Positions 63,854-64,000 of a DNA stretch of 64,000 bases are shown here, one piece after another. Made by a program: the position numbers and the translations under genes. Numbering within the stretch: the first letter of the stretch is position 1; each line of letters opens with the position of its first letter. Origin of the DNA: Onthophagus taurus (taxonomy: Eukaryota; Arthropoda; Insecta; Coleoptera; Scarabaeidae); the NCBI RefSeq assembly GCF_036711975.1, contig NC_091972.1, forward strand, positions 39,685,001-39,749,000, written 5' to 3'. Below the pieces are notes generated by a model. That model had not been told where the DNA came from and did no database searches. It saw only the letters and a list, made by a program, of their open reading frames with translations.

Positions 63854-64000
63854 TCAATAACCCTAATGTGTCAACCCCCGAATAGTCCGGATACCAATGT
63901 TCTGGACCTCGATTTTTTTAATGCAATACAGACGCTGCAGTATCAAACTGCTGCTTCAAACATCGATCAATTCATCGATTCAGTCACCAAGGCTTTTAAC
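63854..64000 (+). pseudogene. Plant-type mariner transposase, C-terminal part
   Basis: The plus strand reads SITLMCQPPNSPDTNVLDLD then FFNAIQTLQYQTAASNIDQF and continues to the window edge. LMCQPPNSPDxNVLDLGFFxAIQSLQ is the conserved block of plant-type MLE transposases holding the third catalytic Asp. It continues the gene at 60947-61578 on the same strand, after the 2.26-kb insertion and loss of the middle segment. Confidence 0.92.

Larger units (their letters stand above)
60727..64000 (+). mobile_element. Plant-type (Osmar/Stowaway-like) mariner, right end outside window
   Basis: The left end CTCCCTCTGTCCCATAATAA follows TA (60725-60726). It closely resembles the CTCCCTCCGTCCC-type termini of plant Stowaway/Osmar elements. 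The transposase is of the same lineage. A separate transposon occupies 61590-63846. Confidence 0.85.

Noticed and set aside
63854..64000. A host exon at the right edge
   Set aside because: The encoded MCQPPNSPDTNVLDL block is the C-terminal signature of the plant-type mariner transposase begun at 60947.

Overview
The window is AT-rich eukaryotic DNA from an insect, possibly a beetle (weak inference). The genes have spliceosomal introns. One is a Rab23 small GTPase and two are CYP4-family cytochrome P450s of arthropod type. Most of the remaining DNA is decayed mobile elements: Tc1/mariner, hAT, pogo-type, jockey/I-type LINEs and Penelope-like elements, plus long inverted-repeat elements, satellites and a probable solo LTR.

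Layout. 1-1870 is a 172-bp satellite inside an intron. 1976-19918 (+) holds the last four coding exons of Rab23; its 16.5-kb third visible intron is packed with nested transposons, including a jockey LINE broken by a hAT element and by a pogo-type foldback element. 20714-24616 is a mariner relic carrying a Penelope-like element (PLE) flanked by inverted hammerhead-ribozyme arms. 24.6-28.5 kb holds satellite, MITE and LINE debris. 28590-35386 (-) and 48003-56029 (-) are two CYP4 paralogues. Both have nine exons of identical lengths and can be joined without a stop into 503 residues each. Between them lie a mariner relic, a hAT element with a perfect 8-bp target duplication, a probable solo LTR, a second PLE and a long-TIR element. 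A tRNA-Ile(AAT) gene sits at 57857-57930. The right end (60727-64000) is a plant-type (Osmar/Stowaway-like) mariner split by an unnamed 2.26-kb DNA transposon (61590-63846).

How the parts relate. Only Rab23, the two P450s and the tRNA look like working host genes. The P450 pair arose by duplication: both copies keep the same mariner relic just downstream of the exon 4 donor site. Afterwards the same intron filled with about 25 copies of a 181-bp satellite in one copy and with nested mariner and hAT insertions in the other. The most novel candidates are the 61590-63846 transposon (short TIRs, possible 4-bp target duplication, repeated CAGAGGAATGA motifs around a DDE-like gene), its plant-type mariner host, and two palindromic elements carrying opposed hammerhead ribozymes. 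All homology calls are by eye; no search was run.
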